Source of the DNA: Desulfobacteraceae bacterium
GTDB taxonomy: Bacteria > Desulfobacterota > Desulfobacteria > Desulfobacterales > SURF-15
DNA length: 10,396 bases
Assembly (NCBI GenBank): GCA_003599475.1
Contig: QZKK01000007.1
Location: forward strand, 1-10,396
Reading direction: 5' to 3'
Of this stretch, positions 1-6,563 are shown piece after piece. The position numbers and the translations under genes were made by a program. The notes below the pieces were generated by a model. The model searched no databases and had not been told where the DNA came from. It was given only the letters and a program-made list of their open reading frames with translations. Each line of letters opens with the position of its first letter. The first letter of the stretch is position 1.

Positions 1-2
1 GC

Positions 3-65
3 TTGTATTCCAATGATAAGGATGAACTGCGCCGGCTCTTAAAAAAGCCACCGCTAAGTCTTTAA
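3..65 (+). CDS. Possible C-terminal end of an upstream gene (partial)
   Basis: Frame 3 is open from the left edge to TAA at 63-65 and encodes about 20 residues with a plausible charged tail (LYSNDKDELRRLLKKPPLSL). The other two plus frames reach stops earlier (TGA at 14-16, TAA at 40-42). The fragment is too short to identify the protein. Its stop codon lies in the loop of the inverted repeat at 48-92. An open stretch of this length can also arise by chance, so this is only a candidate for the 3' end of the preceding gene. Confidence 0.4.
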   Translation: MYSNDKDELRRLLKKPPLSL

Positions 66-92
66 GTGGCGCAGGCCAACCTTAGGCGGTGG
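41..92 (-). terminator. Terminator-like hairpin reading on the minus strand
   Basis: Bases 48-58 pair with 81-92 (11 base pairs, one bulged G at 86). The loop holds a second small hairpin at 67-78 (TGGC-GCAG-GCCA). Read on the minus strand, the stem is followed by one C and then six Ts (A41-A46 on the plus strand), the usual form of an intrinsic terminator. On the plus strand no T-run follows. The outer loop of 22 bases is long for a terminator. No minus-strand gene that would need it is visible here, so it could serve an antisense RNA or be a structural remnant. Confidence 0.4.
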
Positions 93-111
93 ATTCTGGC
101 AAGCTGCCGGA

Positions 112-141
112 TTGACCGACCACACGTTTTCATATTATAGT
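112..141 (+). promoter_or_regulatory. Sigma70-type promoter for the ftsB-TPR-coaBC operon
   Basis: TTGACC at 112-117 (5 of 6 to the -35 consensus) and TATAGT at 136-141 (5 of 6 to the -10 consensus) are 18 bases apart, in an AT-rich pocket. The predicted start is near 148, giving a leader of about 110 bases before the GTG at 257. The leader can form a weak hairpin (CCGGGA 162-167 with TCCCGG 180-185). The match is good by eye but untested. Confidence 0.5.
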
Positions 142-256
142 ATCGATCTACGGTTTCAGCGCCGGGATTTTCTGCAGCTTCCCGGATGTGCGCATTCTTT
201 GCTAAATCCGGAAGATAGGCCCGGTTTACGTTCTCGTCGGGAAGGAAGATAAAGCG

Positions 257-556
257 GTGGAAGCAAAACAAACAGTTTTGATGCTTTTCGCAGTACTGCT
301 CCTTTTTTTCCTTTGCGGCATGATTTTTTTGGGAGACAACGGGCTTTCGGAGCTCAGATTTCTGAAGGAGTCGCACCGGAAGCTGACTGAAGACAACGAA
401 TCTGTCGTTCGGAAAAGCTTATCCTTCTATCGTGAGATCAAACGGCTCGAAGGCGACATCGACTACATCGAAAGTGTGGCCAGACAGGAGCTCGGCTTTA
501 TTTCAAAGGACGAGTTCATCTTTAAAATCGGCGAATCCGGAGGCAAGACCCCATGA
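257..556 (+). CDS. FtsB/DivIC-family septum formation initiator
   Basis: A 99-residue single-pass membrane protein of the FtsB/DivIC family. In the divisome such proteins form a complex with FtsL and FtsQ and help activate septal wall synthesis. Residues 7-26 form a hydrophobic transmembrane segment, and residues 30-70 look like a charged coiled coil. The end (YIESVARQELGFISKDEFIF, about 70-89) carries the family's typical ARxxLGxxxxxE pattern. The length is close to that of E. coli FtsB. Translation starts at GTG, supported by a purine-rich ribosome site (GGAAGGAAG, 240-248) nine bases upstream. It is the first gene after the promoter at 112-141, and its stop overlaps the next start as ATGA. 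The family is clear; whether to call it FtsB or DivIC is less so, and the symbol is left blank. Confidence 0.85.
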   Translation: MEAKQTVLMLFAVLLLFFLCGMIFLGDNGLSELRFLKESHRKLTEDNESVVRKSLSFYREIKRLEGDIDYIESVARQELGFISKDEFIFKIGESGGKTP

Positions 557-834
557 CCGACAACGAATTCTGCACGGCCACCCTGGCCAGACTGTATGTA
601 AAGCAAGGCCATTTGAGAAAAGCTGCCGGAATTTACCGCAGACTGGTGCAACGAGAACCGGACCGCAGCGAGCTTGCCGTGGAGCTTTCGGAAATCGAAG
701 ATCGATTGTGCCGGCAGGCAACGGAGGTCGATTCGGAACTGCTTCCGCTGTTCGGCAGATGGATAGAGATGCTCCTCCACTATCGCCGGTTGAAGAGCCT
801 TGATCGCTTGAGAAAGCGGTTTTCCGATGGATAA
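553..834 (+). CDS. Small TPR-like protein between ftsB and coaBC
   Basis: A 93-residue soluble protein without signal peptide or membrane segment. Residues 8-42 resemble one tetratricopeptide repeat (TATLARLYVKQGHLRKAAGI followed by YRRLV and a P near 35), as found in protein-binding scaffolds. The rest is charged and probably helical (WIEMLLHYRRL). One repeat is too little to predict a partner. The start overlaps the ftsB-like stop by four bases (ATGA) and its end overlaps coaBC by eight, so the three genes are almost certainly co-translated. That argues this is a real gene although it is short. No enzyme motif is present; a scaffold or assembly role is only an inference from the fold. Confidence 0.75.
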   Translation: MTDNEFCTATLARLYVKQGHLRKAAGIYRRLVQREPDRSELAVELSEIEDRLCRQATEVDSELLPLFGRWIEMLLHYRRLKSLDRLRKRFSDG

Positions 835-2023
835 CGTTTTAGAAGGAAAGAACATCATCCTGGGTGTCTCCGGCGGCATCGCTGCCTATAAGAGCCTCGA
901 ACTTCTGCGGTTGTTCACGAAGGCGGGTGCCCGCGTCCGGGTGATCATGACTCGAAACGCCCGATCGTTTGTAGGGCCGGCATCCTTCGAAGCGCTCTCC
1001 GGAAGGTCGGTTTGTACCGATCTTTTCGAAAGAAGCGACGATGCCGGCATCCGCCATATCGAATGGGCCGCAGGAGCGGATCTCGTGGTCGTCGCACCGG
1101 CCACCGCAAACATAATCGGAAAAATCGCAAACGGACTGGCGGACGATGCATTGAGCACATTCCTGCTGGCGGTCACGTGCCCGGTGATGATCTGCCCTTC
1201 CATGAACACGCACATGTACGAAAATCGGGCAGTTCAGCACAATATCGCCAGGCTCAAGGAAATCGGGTATCGCGTCGTAACGCCGTCGGCCGGGGCGCTG
1301 GCTTGCGGTACGACCGGCCCCGGAAGGCTGCCCGAGCCGGAAAGCATTCTTGAAACCGCCATATGGGAGCTGACTCCGAAAGATCTAACCGGCAAAAGGG
1401 TTTTGGTGACGGCAGGACCGACGTGGGAGCCGATCGATCCGGTTCGATTCATCACCAATCCGTCCACCGGCAAGATGGGGTTTGCGGTTGCACGCGCAGC
1501 CGCCTGCAGGGGAGCCGATGTTCTTCTGATCTCCGGTCCCTCCGCACTCGAGGACCCATTGAACGTTCGCGTTCTTCGTGTTCAGACTGCAGAGGAGATG
1601 GGTGATGCGGTAATCAAACACTTCCCGGCGTTCGATATCGTAGTCAAAACGGCTGCGGTGTCCGACTGGGCACCGGTCGAGCGGTTCGATCAGAAAATAA
1701 AAAAGACCAAAGAAGACCGGATGTTGCATCTTCGGCCCACTATGGATATCTTAAAGGAGATCGGGAGACGAAAGAAGAATCAGATCCTGGTCGGATTTGC
1801 CGCTGAAACCGAGAACCTGAAGGAAAACGCCCAAAGAAAGCTCACCGAAAAGAATCTGGACCTTCTTTTGGGAAATCCGATCGGAAATCCCGATTCCGGT
1901 TTTGCCGCAGACACCAATACGGCAACGCTCTTTTACAAGGACGGGACGGTGGAGCCGCTTCCCACGATGAAAAAGAGCGCATTGGCGCACCTGCTTCTGG
2001 ATCGCATCATCCAGCGCTTATGA
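827..2023 (+). CDS. coaBC: Bifunctional phosphopantothenoylcysteine decarboxylase / phosphopantothenate-cysteine ligase
   Basis: This 398-residue cytosolic enzyme carries out two consecutive steps of coenzyme A synthesis: joining 4'-phosphopantothenate to cysteine using CTP (CoaB), then FMN-dependent decarboxylation to 4'-phosphopantetheine (CoaC). The CoaC flavoprotein domain (1-180) shows GGIAAYK at 16-22, the catalytic His77 (IRHIEW), the substrate-binding PSMNTHM at 124-130 and the flap cysteine Cys160 in ACGTTGPGR. The CoaB domain (about 187-398) shows TAGPTWEPIDPVRFITNPST (195-214) followed by GKMG, with Asn211, then AAVSDWAP at 276-283, KIKK at 290-293 and a VGFAAET motif near 322. All key residues are present and the length is normal. 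The start overlaps the preceding gene by eight bases. Its product also feeds the 4'-phosphopantetheine arm required by carrier proteins such as the one in the NRPS-like gene here, though a direct link is not implied. Confidence 0.96.
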   Translation: MDNVLEGKNIILGVSGGIAAYKSLELLRLFTKAGARVRVIMTRNARSFVGPASFEALSGRSVCTDLFERSDDAGIRHIEWAAGADLVVVAPATANIIGKIANGLADDALSTFLLAVTCPVMICPSMNTHMYENRAVQHNIARLKEIGYRVVTPSAGALACGTTGPGRLPEPESILETAIWELTPKDLTGKRVLVTAGPTWEPIDPVRFITNPSTGKMGFAVARAAACRGADVLLISGPSALEDPLNVRVLRVQTAEEMGDAVIKHFPAFDIVVKTAAVSDWAPVERFDQKIKKTKEDRMLHLRPTMDILKEIGRRKKNQILVGFAAETENLKENAQRKLTEKNLDLLLGNPIGNPDSGFAADTNTATLFYKDGTVEPLPTMKKSALAHLLLDRIIQRL

Positions 2024-2031
2024 ATTTTTTT
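1997..2031 (+). terminator. Weak candidate terminator at the end of coaBC
   Basis: CTGGAT (1997-2002) and ATCCAG (2009-2014) form a perfect 6-pair stem with a 6-base loop inside the last codons of coaBC, and seven Ts follow at 2025-2031. The ten-base gap between stem and T-run is longer than in typical intrinsic terminators, so efficiency would be low. It could separate the coaBC operon from the glycosylase-nfeD-slipin set. Confidence 0.25.
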
Positions 2032-2260
2032 AAGCCGCAGATCGACGGACTATGCAAGCGGAAAAGCGCATGGAAGACAGAAGGAAAGAAGGAGAGAACG
2101 AAAGAGGGAAAGAGCCGGCGATCCGAGTGCGAAAGTCAGAAGCCTTGCTTAGAAAGAGAAGATCAGAAATGAGAAGATGGCCGGGGGAAGAGGCTCAAGG
2201 AAAGGAATGTAATCTAAAATCGAAAATCTAGAATCGAAAATCGATGATGCGCTCTTCGAG
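2024..2260 (+). other. Purine-rich gap between coaBC and the glycosylase gene
   Basis: The 237 bases hold no convincing gene. From about 2063 to 2210 the plus strand is strongly A+G rich. A 59-codon open frame (ATG 2052 to TAG 2229-2231) exists, but its product is almost entirely Arg, Lys and Glu, as the base composition alone would give, and it has no good ribosome site. The right end holds heptamer repeats (2212-2246) and a start-stop ATG-TAA at 2207-2212 in frame with the glycosylase. No clear promoter was seen, so transcription of the downstream genes may begin here from an unrecognised site or read through from coaBC. Confidence 0.5.
2212..2246 (+). repeat. Heptanucleotide tandem repeat (ATCKAAA type)
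   Basis: Five consecutive 7-base units: ATCTAAA, ATCGAAA, ATCTAGA, ATCGAAA, ATCGATG. The alternation also gives a 14-base duplication (2212-2225 against 2226-2239) with one mismatch. It lies directly before the glycosylase gene and keeps the glycosylase reading frame open. Confidence 0.7.
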
Positions 2261-2935
2261 GTGCGCCGAAGCCTCGAGGATCTTTCGGCGATGGGCTGCC
2301 GGGGATTCGACTGTTCTCAAGGAAGCATCGATACGGTGCTTTCCTGGGGGTCGGTTCCTGCGGGGCGCGTGGAGGCTCTTTCAGACATCCGCAACGATAT
2401 CGGCGACTGCAAACGGTGCCGGCTTTCCGAGGCGCGCACCCAGATTGTGTTTGGCTCCGGAGACGCCAAGGCGCCGGTGATGTTCATCGGAGAGGGGCCT
2501 GGCTTCGATGAGGATCGACAGGGGGAGCCGTTTGTCGGTGCGGCAGGTCAGCTGCTTACAAAAATCATCCAGGCTGTTCATCTTTCCCGCGATCGGGTCT
2601 ACATCGCCAACATCGTAAAATGCAGGCCGCCTCAGAATCGAAATCCGCTGCCCGACGAAATCGATGCGTGTGCGCCTTTTCTCATGCGCCAGATCTCCGC
2701 CATCCGTCCCGAATTCATTTGCGCACTCGGGTCGGTCGCCGCCCAGACGCTTCTTCAGTCCAGGCTGTCGATTTCCAAACTGCGAGGCAAAATCTATTCA
2801 TTTATGGATTCCCGTATGATTGCAACCTATCATCCGGCTTTCCTCTTGAGAAATCCTGAAAGCAAACGGGATGTCTGGGAGGATATGAAACTGCTGATGA
2901 AAGAAATGGCGGATCGCCCATGGTATGCTTCATGA
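2261..2935 (+). CDS. Family 4 uracil-DNA glycosylase (4Fe-4S)
   Basis: Removes uracil from DNA to start base-excision repair after cytosine deamination. The 224 residues show family 4 (UDGa-type) features. Four cysteines are spaced as iron-sulphur ligands: Cys50 and Cys53 (CKRC), Cys121 (KCRPP) and Cys137. Motif A is GEGPG at 77-81, followed by GEPFVGAAGQLL at 88-99. CRPPQNRNP lies at 121-129, and the C-terminal motif HPAFLLRNP at 191-199 has the conserved His191. An N-terminal extension contains MGCRGFDCS (11-19). The start is uncertain. GTG 2261 is the only standard in-frame start downstream of the stop at 2210-2212, but it lacks a good ribosome site. The frame is open back to 2213, and the residues encoded there (IDDALFEVRRSLEDL) look like genuine protein. 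The stop overlaps the nfeD start (ATGA). Confidence 0.92.
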   Translation: MRRSLEDLSAMGCRGFDCSQGSIDTVLSWGSVPAGRVEALSDIRNDIGDCKRCRLSEARTQIVFGSGDAKAPVMFIGEGPGFDEDRQGEPFVGAAGQLLTKIIQAVHLSRDRVYIANIVKCRPPQNRNPLPDEIDACAPFLMRQISAIRPEFICALGSVAAQTLLQSRLSISKLRGKIYSFMDSRMIATYHPAFLLRNPESKRDVWEDMKLLMKEMADRPWYAS

Positions 2936-4278
2936 GAAAATGCCGGATTCGGACCTGGATCGGGATGGGATCGGCCGCAATCCTTGCTTTCATCCTATTG
3001 TCGGGTTCCCCGGCCGTCGGCGAGGCCTCCAAGATTTACATCATGGAGGTGGAGGGCGCCATCGGCCCGGGCGTAGCCGATTACATCGCCTATGGGATCC
3101 GGAAAGCAACCGATGAGGGTGCCGCCTGCCTGATCATCGAGCTCGACACTCCCGGCGGACTGGCCGAATCGATGCGGCAGATCGTCATGGGTTTCTACAG
3201 CAGCAGCATTCCTGTGGTTGTATATGTCTTTCCGAGCGGCGCTAGAGCCGCATCGGCCGGCGTCATGATCACCATGGCGGCAGATGTCGCGGCCATGGCC
3301 CAGGGAACCAGCATCGGAGCGGCAAGCCCCGTAGGTATGGGGGGAAGAGAAATCGATAAAACCATGTCCAAAAAGATCGTCAACGACATGGTCGCCTTCG
3401 TCAAAGGGATCGCCGCCAGGAGGGGCCGAAACGCCTCGTGGGCGGAAAGAGCGGTGAGGGAAAGCGTCTCGGTCACTGAAACCGAAGCGCTCGAGAATAA
3501 AATCATCGACCTTGTCGCCGAAGACACCGACGATCTCATCCGAAAACTGGACGGCCGCGAAATCCAGGGCAAAGGGGTCCTGAAGCTGAAGGATGCCGAG
3601 ATCGTCCGCCTGGAGGAAGGGGTACGGACAAAAGTTCTCAAAACCATCAGCAATCCGAACATCGCCTACATCCTGCTGATGATCGGCCTGGCCGGTCTCT
3701 ACTTCGAGTTTTCGCATCCGGGGGCGATATTCCCGGGGGTCATCGGAGGCATCAGCCTGATCCTGGCATTTTTTGCGCTGCAGACATTGCCCGTCAACTA
3801 CGCCGGTATTTTGCTGATCCTGCTTGCCATCGTCCTCTTTATCATGGAGATGAAGATTGCAAGCTACGGACTTTTGAGCGTCGCCGGGATCTTGTCCCTG
3901 CTGCTCGGCTCGCTGATGCTGTTTGAAGGCGGCAGCCCCCAGATGAGGCTGTCGCTCCAGGTTCTCATCCCCACGATGCTCGTGATCTCCGGTTTTTTCG
4001 TCGCCGTTGCCAGCCTTGTTTTCAGATCCCAGACAAACGTCCCGAGAACAGGGTCCGCCGGCATCATCGGCGAAGTCGGCGTTGTGAAGCAGGCCACGGA
4101 TCCGGAAGGAAAGATCCTGATTCATGGAGAACTCTGGAAGGCCGTTTCCCGGCAGCCGATTCCGGAGGGCATGAAAGCCCGTGCCGTAAGCCTTGAAAAT
4201 CTTGTCCTGGAAATCGAACCGGTCGGGGATCGCCAATGGGAGAGCCGGGGGGAGAACCAGGGAGAGGCTAAAAAATAG
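2932..4278 (+). CDS. nfeD: NfeD-family membrane-bound serine protease (long form, ClpP-like)
   Basis: A long-form NfeD protein (448 residues from this start). The characterised archaeal relative PH1510 is a Ser-Lys protease that cleaves the hydrophobic tail of its slipin partner. An N-terminal signal or anchor (hydrophobic residues about 12-28) is followed by a ClpP-like domain with ELDTPGG near 70-76, the nucleophile Ser108 in GARAASAG and a probable catalytic lysine at 148 (KKIVND; 147 is the alternative). About five transmembrane segments fill residues 245-365. The C-terminus (376-432) is the soluble OB-fold domain (GEVGVV, GELWKAVS). ATG 2932 overlaps the glycosylase stop and gives a normal signal sequence (MRKCRIRTW). 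An in-frame ATG at 2920 would add four residues. The slipin gene follows 41 bases downstream, the usual arrangement. Confidence 0.93.
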   Translation: MRKCRIRTWIGMGSAAILAFILLSGSPAVGEASKIYIMEVEGAIGPGVADYIAYGIRKATDEGAACLIIELDTPGGLAESMRQIVMGFYSSSIPVVVYVFPSGARAASAGVMITMAADVAAMAQGTSIGAASPVGMGGREIDKTMSKKIVNDMVAFVKGIAARRGRNASWAERAVRESVSVTETEALENKIIDLVAEDTDDLIRKLDGREIQGKGVLKLKDAEIVRLEEGVRTKVLKTISNPNIAYILLMIGLAGLYFEFSHPGAIFPGVIGGISLILAFFALQTLPVNYAGILLILLAIVLFIMEMKIASYGLLSVAGILSLLLGSLMLFEGGSPQMRLSLQVLIPTMLVISGFFVAVASLVFRSQTNVPRTGSAGIIGEVGVVKQATDPEGKILIHGELWKAVSRQPIPEGMKARAVSLENLVLEIEPVGDRQWESRGENQGEAKK

Positions 4279-4319
4279 AACAGACCGGTTAACCGCGAGA
4301 TGCTGCAAAGGAGCAGGGT

Positions 4320-5087
4320 ATGATTGCCGTCGTCACCATCGTCGTCTTGGCCGTCCTTTTTCTTTCTTCCGCCATTCGAATCTTGAACGAGTATGAGCGG
4401 GGGGTCGTGTTCAGACTCGGCCGTGTTCTCAAATCCAAAGGACCCGGCTTGATCATCCTGATTCCGGTCATCGATAAGATGCTCAAGGTCAGTCTCCGTC
4501 TGGTGGCACTCGATGTCGACCCTCAGGATGTGATTACCCGGGACAACGTCTCGGTCAAGGTCAACGCGGTGATCTATTTCCGGGTGATCGATCCGGTCAA
4601 GGCCGTAATCGAAGTGGAAAACTATCAGTACGCCATGTCCCAGCTTGCCCAGACGACACTGCGGAGCGTATGCGGCCAGGCGGAGCTCGATGAGCTGCTG
4701 TCCGCAAGAGAAAAGATCAATTCCGAGCTTCAGGAAATCCTGGATATGCACACCGATCCGTGGGGGATCAAGGTGGCCACGGTCGAGTTGAAGCATATCG
4801 ATCTTCCGCAGGAGATGCAGCGTGCGATGGCCAAGCAGGCGGAAGCGGAGAGGGAGCGCCGATCGAAGGTGATCAATGCCGAAGGCGAGTTCCAGGCCGC
4901 CCAGAGGCTTTCAGATGCCGCCAAGATCATTACGGAACATCCGATCGCTTTGCAACTGCGGTACCTTCAGACCATGCGGGAAATGGCTTCCGAAAGCAAT
5001 ACGAACACGATTTTTCCCTTCCCGATGGATGTGGTCAAACCGCTCATCACCATGTTTGAGGGAAAAGAGAAGACGGAAAAGAAATAG
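4320..5087 (+). CDS. Slipin (stomatin/prohibitin-like SPFH membrane protein)
   Basis: A 255-residue SPFH-domain protein that forms large oligomers on the membrane and is thought to organise membrane microdomains and quality control. It is the standard partner, and in archaea a substrate, of long-form NfeD. Residues 2-20 form the N-terminal membrane hairpin or segment. [12 protein letters not shown] (24-35) and GPGL (41-44) open the SPFH domain. The coiled-coil signature [20 protein letters not shown] occupies 162-181, and a hydrophobic C-terminal patch ([13 protein letters not shown]) about 230-242. A strong ribosome site (AAAGGAG, 4307-4313) lies six bases before ATG. It is probably cotranscribed with nfeD and the glycosylase. 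The closing lysine-rich tail (KGEKTEKK-like) is ordinary. Confidence 0.94.
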   Translation: MIAVVTIVVLAVLFLSSAIRILNEYERGVVFRLGRVLKSKGPGLIILIPVIDKMLKVSLRLVALDVDPQDVITRDNVSVKVNAVIYFRVIDPVKAVIEVENYQYAMSQLAQTTLRSVCGQAELDELLSAREKINSELQEILDMHTDPWGIKVATVELKHIDLPQEMQRAMAKQAEAERERRSKVINAEGEFQAAQRLSDAAKIITEHPIALQLRYLQTMREMASESNTNTIFPFPMDVVKPLITMFEGKEKTEKK

Positions 5088-5099
5088 CCGACTTAAAGT

Positions 5100-5116
5100 G
5101 TTCAGCGTTCAGCGTT
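5100..5116 (+). repeat. Heptanucleotide tandem repeat (GTTCAGC)
   Basis: GTTCAGC GTTCAGC GTT, 2.4 copies of a 7-base unit, lying 12 bases after the slipin stop in the gap between convergent genes. Confidence 0.6.
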
Positions 5117-5135
5117 TTCCGCCCCGGCGGCGGAA
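5117..5135. terminator. GC-rich hairpin between convergent slipin and permease genes
   Basis: TTCCGCC (5117-5123) pairs perfectly with GGCGGAA (5129-5135) around a five-base loop. Its place between two converging genes suits a bidirectional terminator, but neither strand has a clear T-run after the stem, so it may act weakly or be Rho-assisted. Confidence 0.3.
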
Positions 5136-5143
5136 GCAACTTA

Positions 5144-6478
5144 TCATTCATAATTGACAATTAGCAATTTACAATTATTTCGATGGTTCAGTTGGAACCT
5201 CCGGATTCGATAATAGAGCGCGCCCAGCATCAGAATAGAGATCAGAACGACGCTTTGGGTGAGATTGTGCGCCGACCCGACGAACAAAAAAGCCAAGGCA
5301 AAAAGAATCAGGCCGGCGGGAAAAAACAGACGTCCGACAGGTCCTAGCTTGAACCGCGCCCTGGCATAGGATTCGGGTAGCTTGGCGGGCAAACGGATCG
5401 TGGCGACACTCAGCAGGCACTTCAGTATGGTGAATCCGATGACCGTCAGAATCGCGTAATCTTTAATGCTGCTGCCGCACACTGTCCCGATGACAGCAAG
5501 GGCGGCCACAAGAAGAATCGCCGCTACCGGGGTTTTGAACCTCGGGCTGACATAGGTGAAAGGCCAGGGGAGGATTCTGTCGCCGGCCACTGCATAGCAG
5601 TCCCTGGCCTGACCCAGAAGCGCACCATTGACCGAAGTGAAGGCTGCGGCCAGGGCACTCCCGGCAATCAAATCGGCCAACCAGGAGGGTAAAAACAGTT
5701 TTGACGCCGCGGCCACCGGGGCACTCACCTGGTCCAGGGTCTGCCATGGCAGGATACCGGGCACGGCGATCGCCACCAGTGTGTAAACCAACACGATCAC
5801 GGAAAGGCTGATCAAGAGACCGAGGGGGATCGTCCGGGAGGGTTTTTTGATTTCATCTCCCAGCGAGGTGATCACCACGAATCCCGTATAGGAGAAGCAG
5901 GCGGGGATGGCCATCAGGAAAACCGGTTTTATACCCATGGGAAACAGGGGCACAAAATGGTCGGATTTGAGATGGAACATGCCGCCGATGCCGAAGATGA
6001 GAAGCGCCGCGATAAATTCTATCACCAGAAGGGTTTGGATGGAGCTTGCGATGCCGACCCCCAGGATATTGATGAGGGTGCAGACGGCAATGATCGTGAC
6101 CGCCGTGGTCATGGGATGGATCCCCGGCAGAAAGAACGACAGGTAATCGGCAAAGCCATAGGCCACCAGGGGGATCGCCACCGAAATGCAAAGCATGGTG
6201 GTCCAGAAATACATGAATCCGGCAAAAGGGGAAAGGGCGCGGCTGACCAGCACATAACCCGCGCCGCTGATGGGAAGGGCACTTCCAACCTGGGCGCAGA
6301 TACCGCAGATGAACATGGCGAAAACGGCCGCAATGAGAAAGGAGATGAAAAGCCCCGGCCCTGCGGTATGCGCAAGCTGTCCTGGAAGGATAAAGATGGA
6401 GGCGCCGACGACATAGCCGACAATGATCGCGACGGTACCCCCCAACCCCAGTGTTCTCTGCATGGATGAATTCGTCAT
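5144..6478 (-). CDS. APC-superfamily amino acid permease
   Basis: A 444-residue integral membrane transporter with about 12 hydrophobic segments. It is typical of the amino acid-polyamine-organocation superfamily, whose members move amino acids or amines by proton symport or exchange. Visible family motifs are GASIFILPG in helix 1 (25-33), SGAGYVLVSRALSPFAGF (71-88), GDEIKKPSRTIP after helix 6 (207-218), ARDCYAVAGDRILP (291-304) and SPRFKTPVAA (311-320). ATG 6478 is chosen because GGGAG lies about nine bases upstream and the family start pattern (QRTLGLGGTVAIIVG) follows at once. A longer frame to 6589 would overlap the NRPS-like gene and add an unrelated basic leader. It lies 85 bases after that gene on the same strand, so it is probably cotranscribed. 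The last residues (NNCKLLIVNYE) come from a heptamer repeat. Substrate and direction cannot be read from sequence. Confidence 0.9.
   Translation of the reverse strand: MTNSSMQRTLGLGGTVAIIVGYVVGASIFILPGQLAHTAGPGLFISFLIAAVFAMFICGICAQVGSALPISGAGYVLVSRALSPFAGFMYFWTTMLCISVAIPLVAYGFADYLSFFLPGIHPMTTAVTIIAVCTLINILGVGIASSIQTLLVIEFIAALLIFGIGGMFHLKSDHFVPLFPMGIKPVFLMAIPACFSYTGFVVITSLGDEIKKPSRTIPLGLLISLSVIVLVYTLVAIAVPGILPWQTLDQVSAPVAAASKLFLPSWLADLIAGSALAAAFTSVNGALLGQARDCYAVAGDRILPWPFTYVSPRFKTPVAAILLVAALAVIGTVCGSSIKDYAILTVIGFTILKCLLSVATIRLPAKLPESYARARFKLGPVGRLFFPAGLILFALAFLFVGSAHNLTQSVVLISILMLGALYYRIRRFQLNHRNNCKLLIVNYE
5146..5173 (-). repeat. Heptanucleotide tandem repeat inside the permease 3' end
   Basis: On the minus strand four consecutive 7-base units are seen: TGTAAAT, TGCTAAT, TGTCAAT, TATGAAT (consensus TRNNAAT). 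GATAAGT follows as a degraded fifth. The units encode most of the last nine permease residues; the TGA stop lies just beyond, within the degraded unit. Confidence 0.6.
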
Positions 6479-6563
6479 TCGGATCTTCTCCCGCTTTGAT
6501 GGTGTTCCCCGCTCCTGACGGATCGATGCACGGCGTCCTGCAATCGACCTGCCGGTTTTGCCG
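6479..6563 (-). promoter_or_regulatory. Spacer between the NRPS-like gene and the permease, with ribosome site
   Basis: These 85 bases contain no clear terminator or promoter. The segment next to the permease start reads GCGGGAGAAGATCCGA before ATG, with GGGAG as the ribosome site. The lack of a terminator supports one transcript for both genes. Confidence 0.4.

Noticed and set aside
62..376. 104-codon minus-strand open frame across the promoter and the ftsB-like start
   Set aside because: It has no recognisable domain and runs antisense to a supported gene. Its stop does lie in the loop of the minus-strand terminator-like hairpin, but that alone is not enough.
2052..2231. Possible 59-residue basic protein in the coaBC-glycosylase gap
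   Set aside because: Its Arg/Lys/Glu composition follows directly from the purine-rich DNA, there is no good ribosome site, and it ends in the heptamer repeat.
2244..2480. ATG 2244 as start of the glycosylase
   Set aside because: It is in another reading frame from the glycosylase motifs and its product has no family similarity. Only a frameshift would make it relevant.
2995..4308. 437-codon minus-strand open frame opposite nfeD
   Set aside because: The product is rich in His, Asp, Gln and Arg with no recognisable domain, while the plus strand encodes a full NfeD with catalytic residues.
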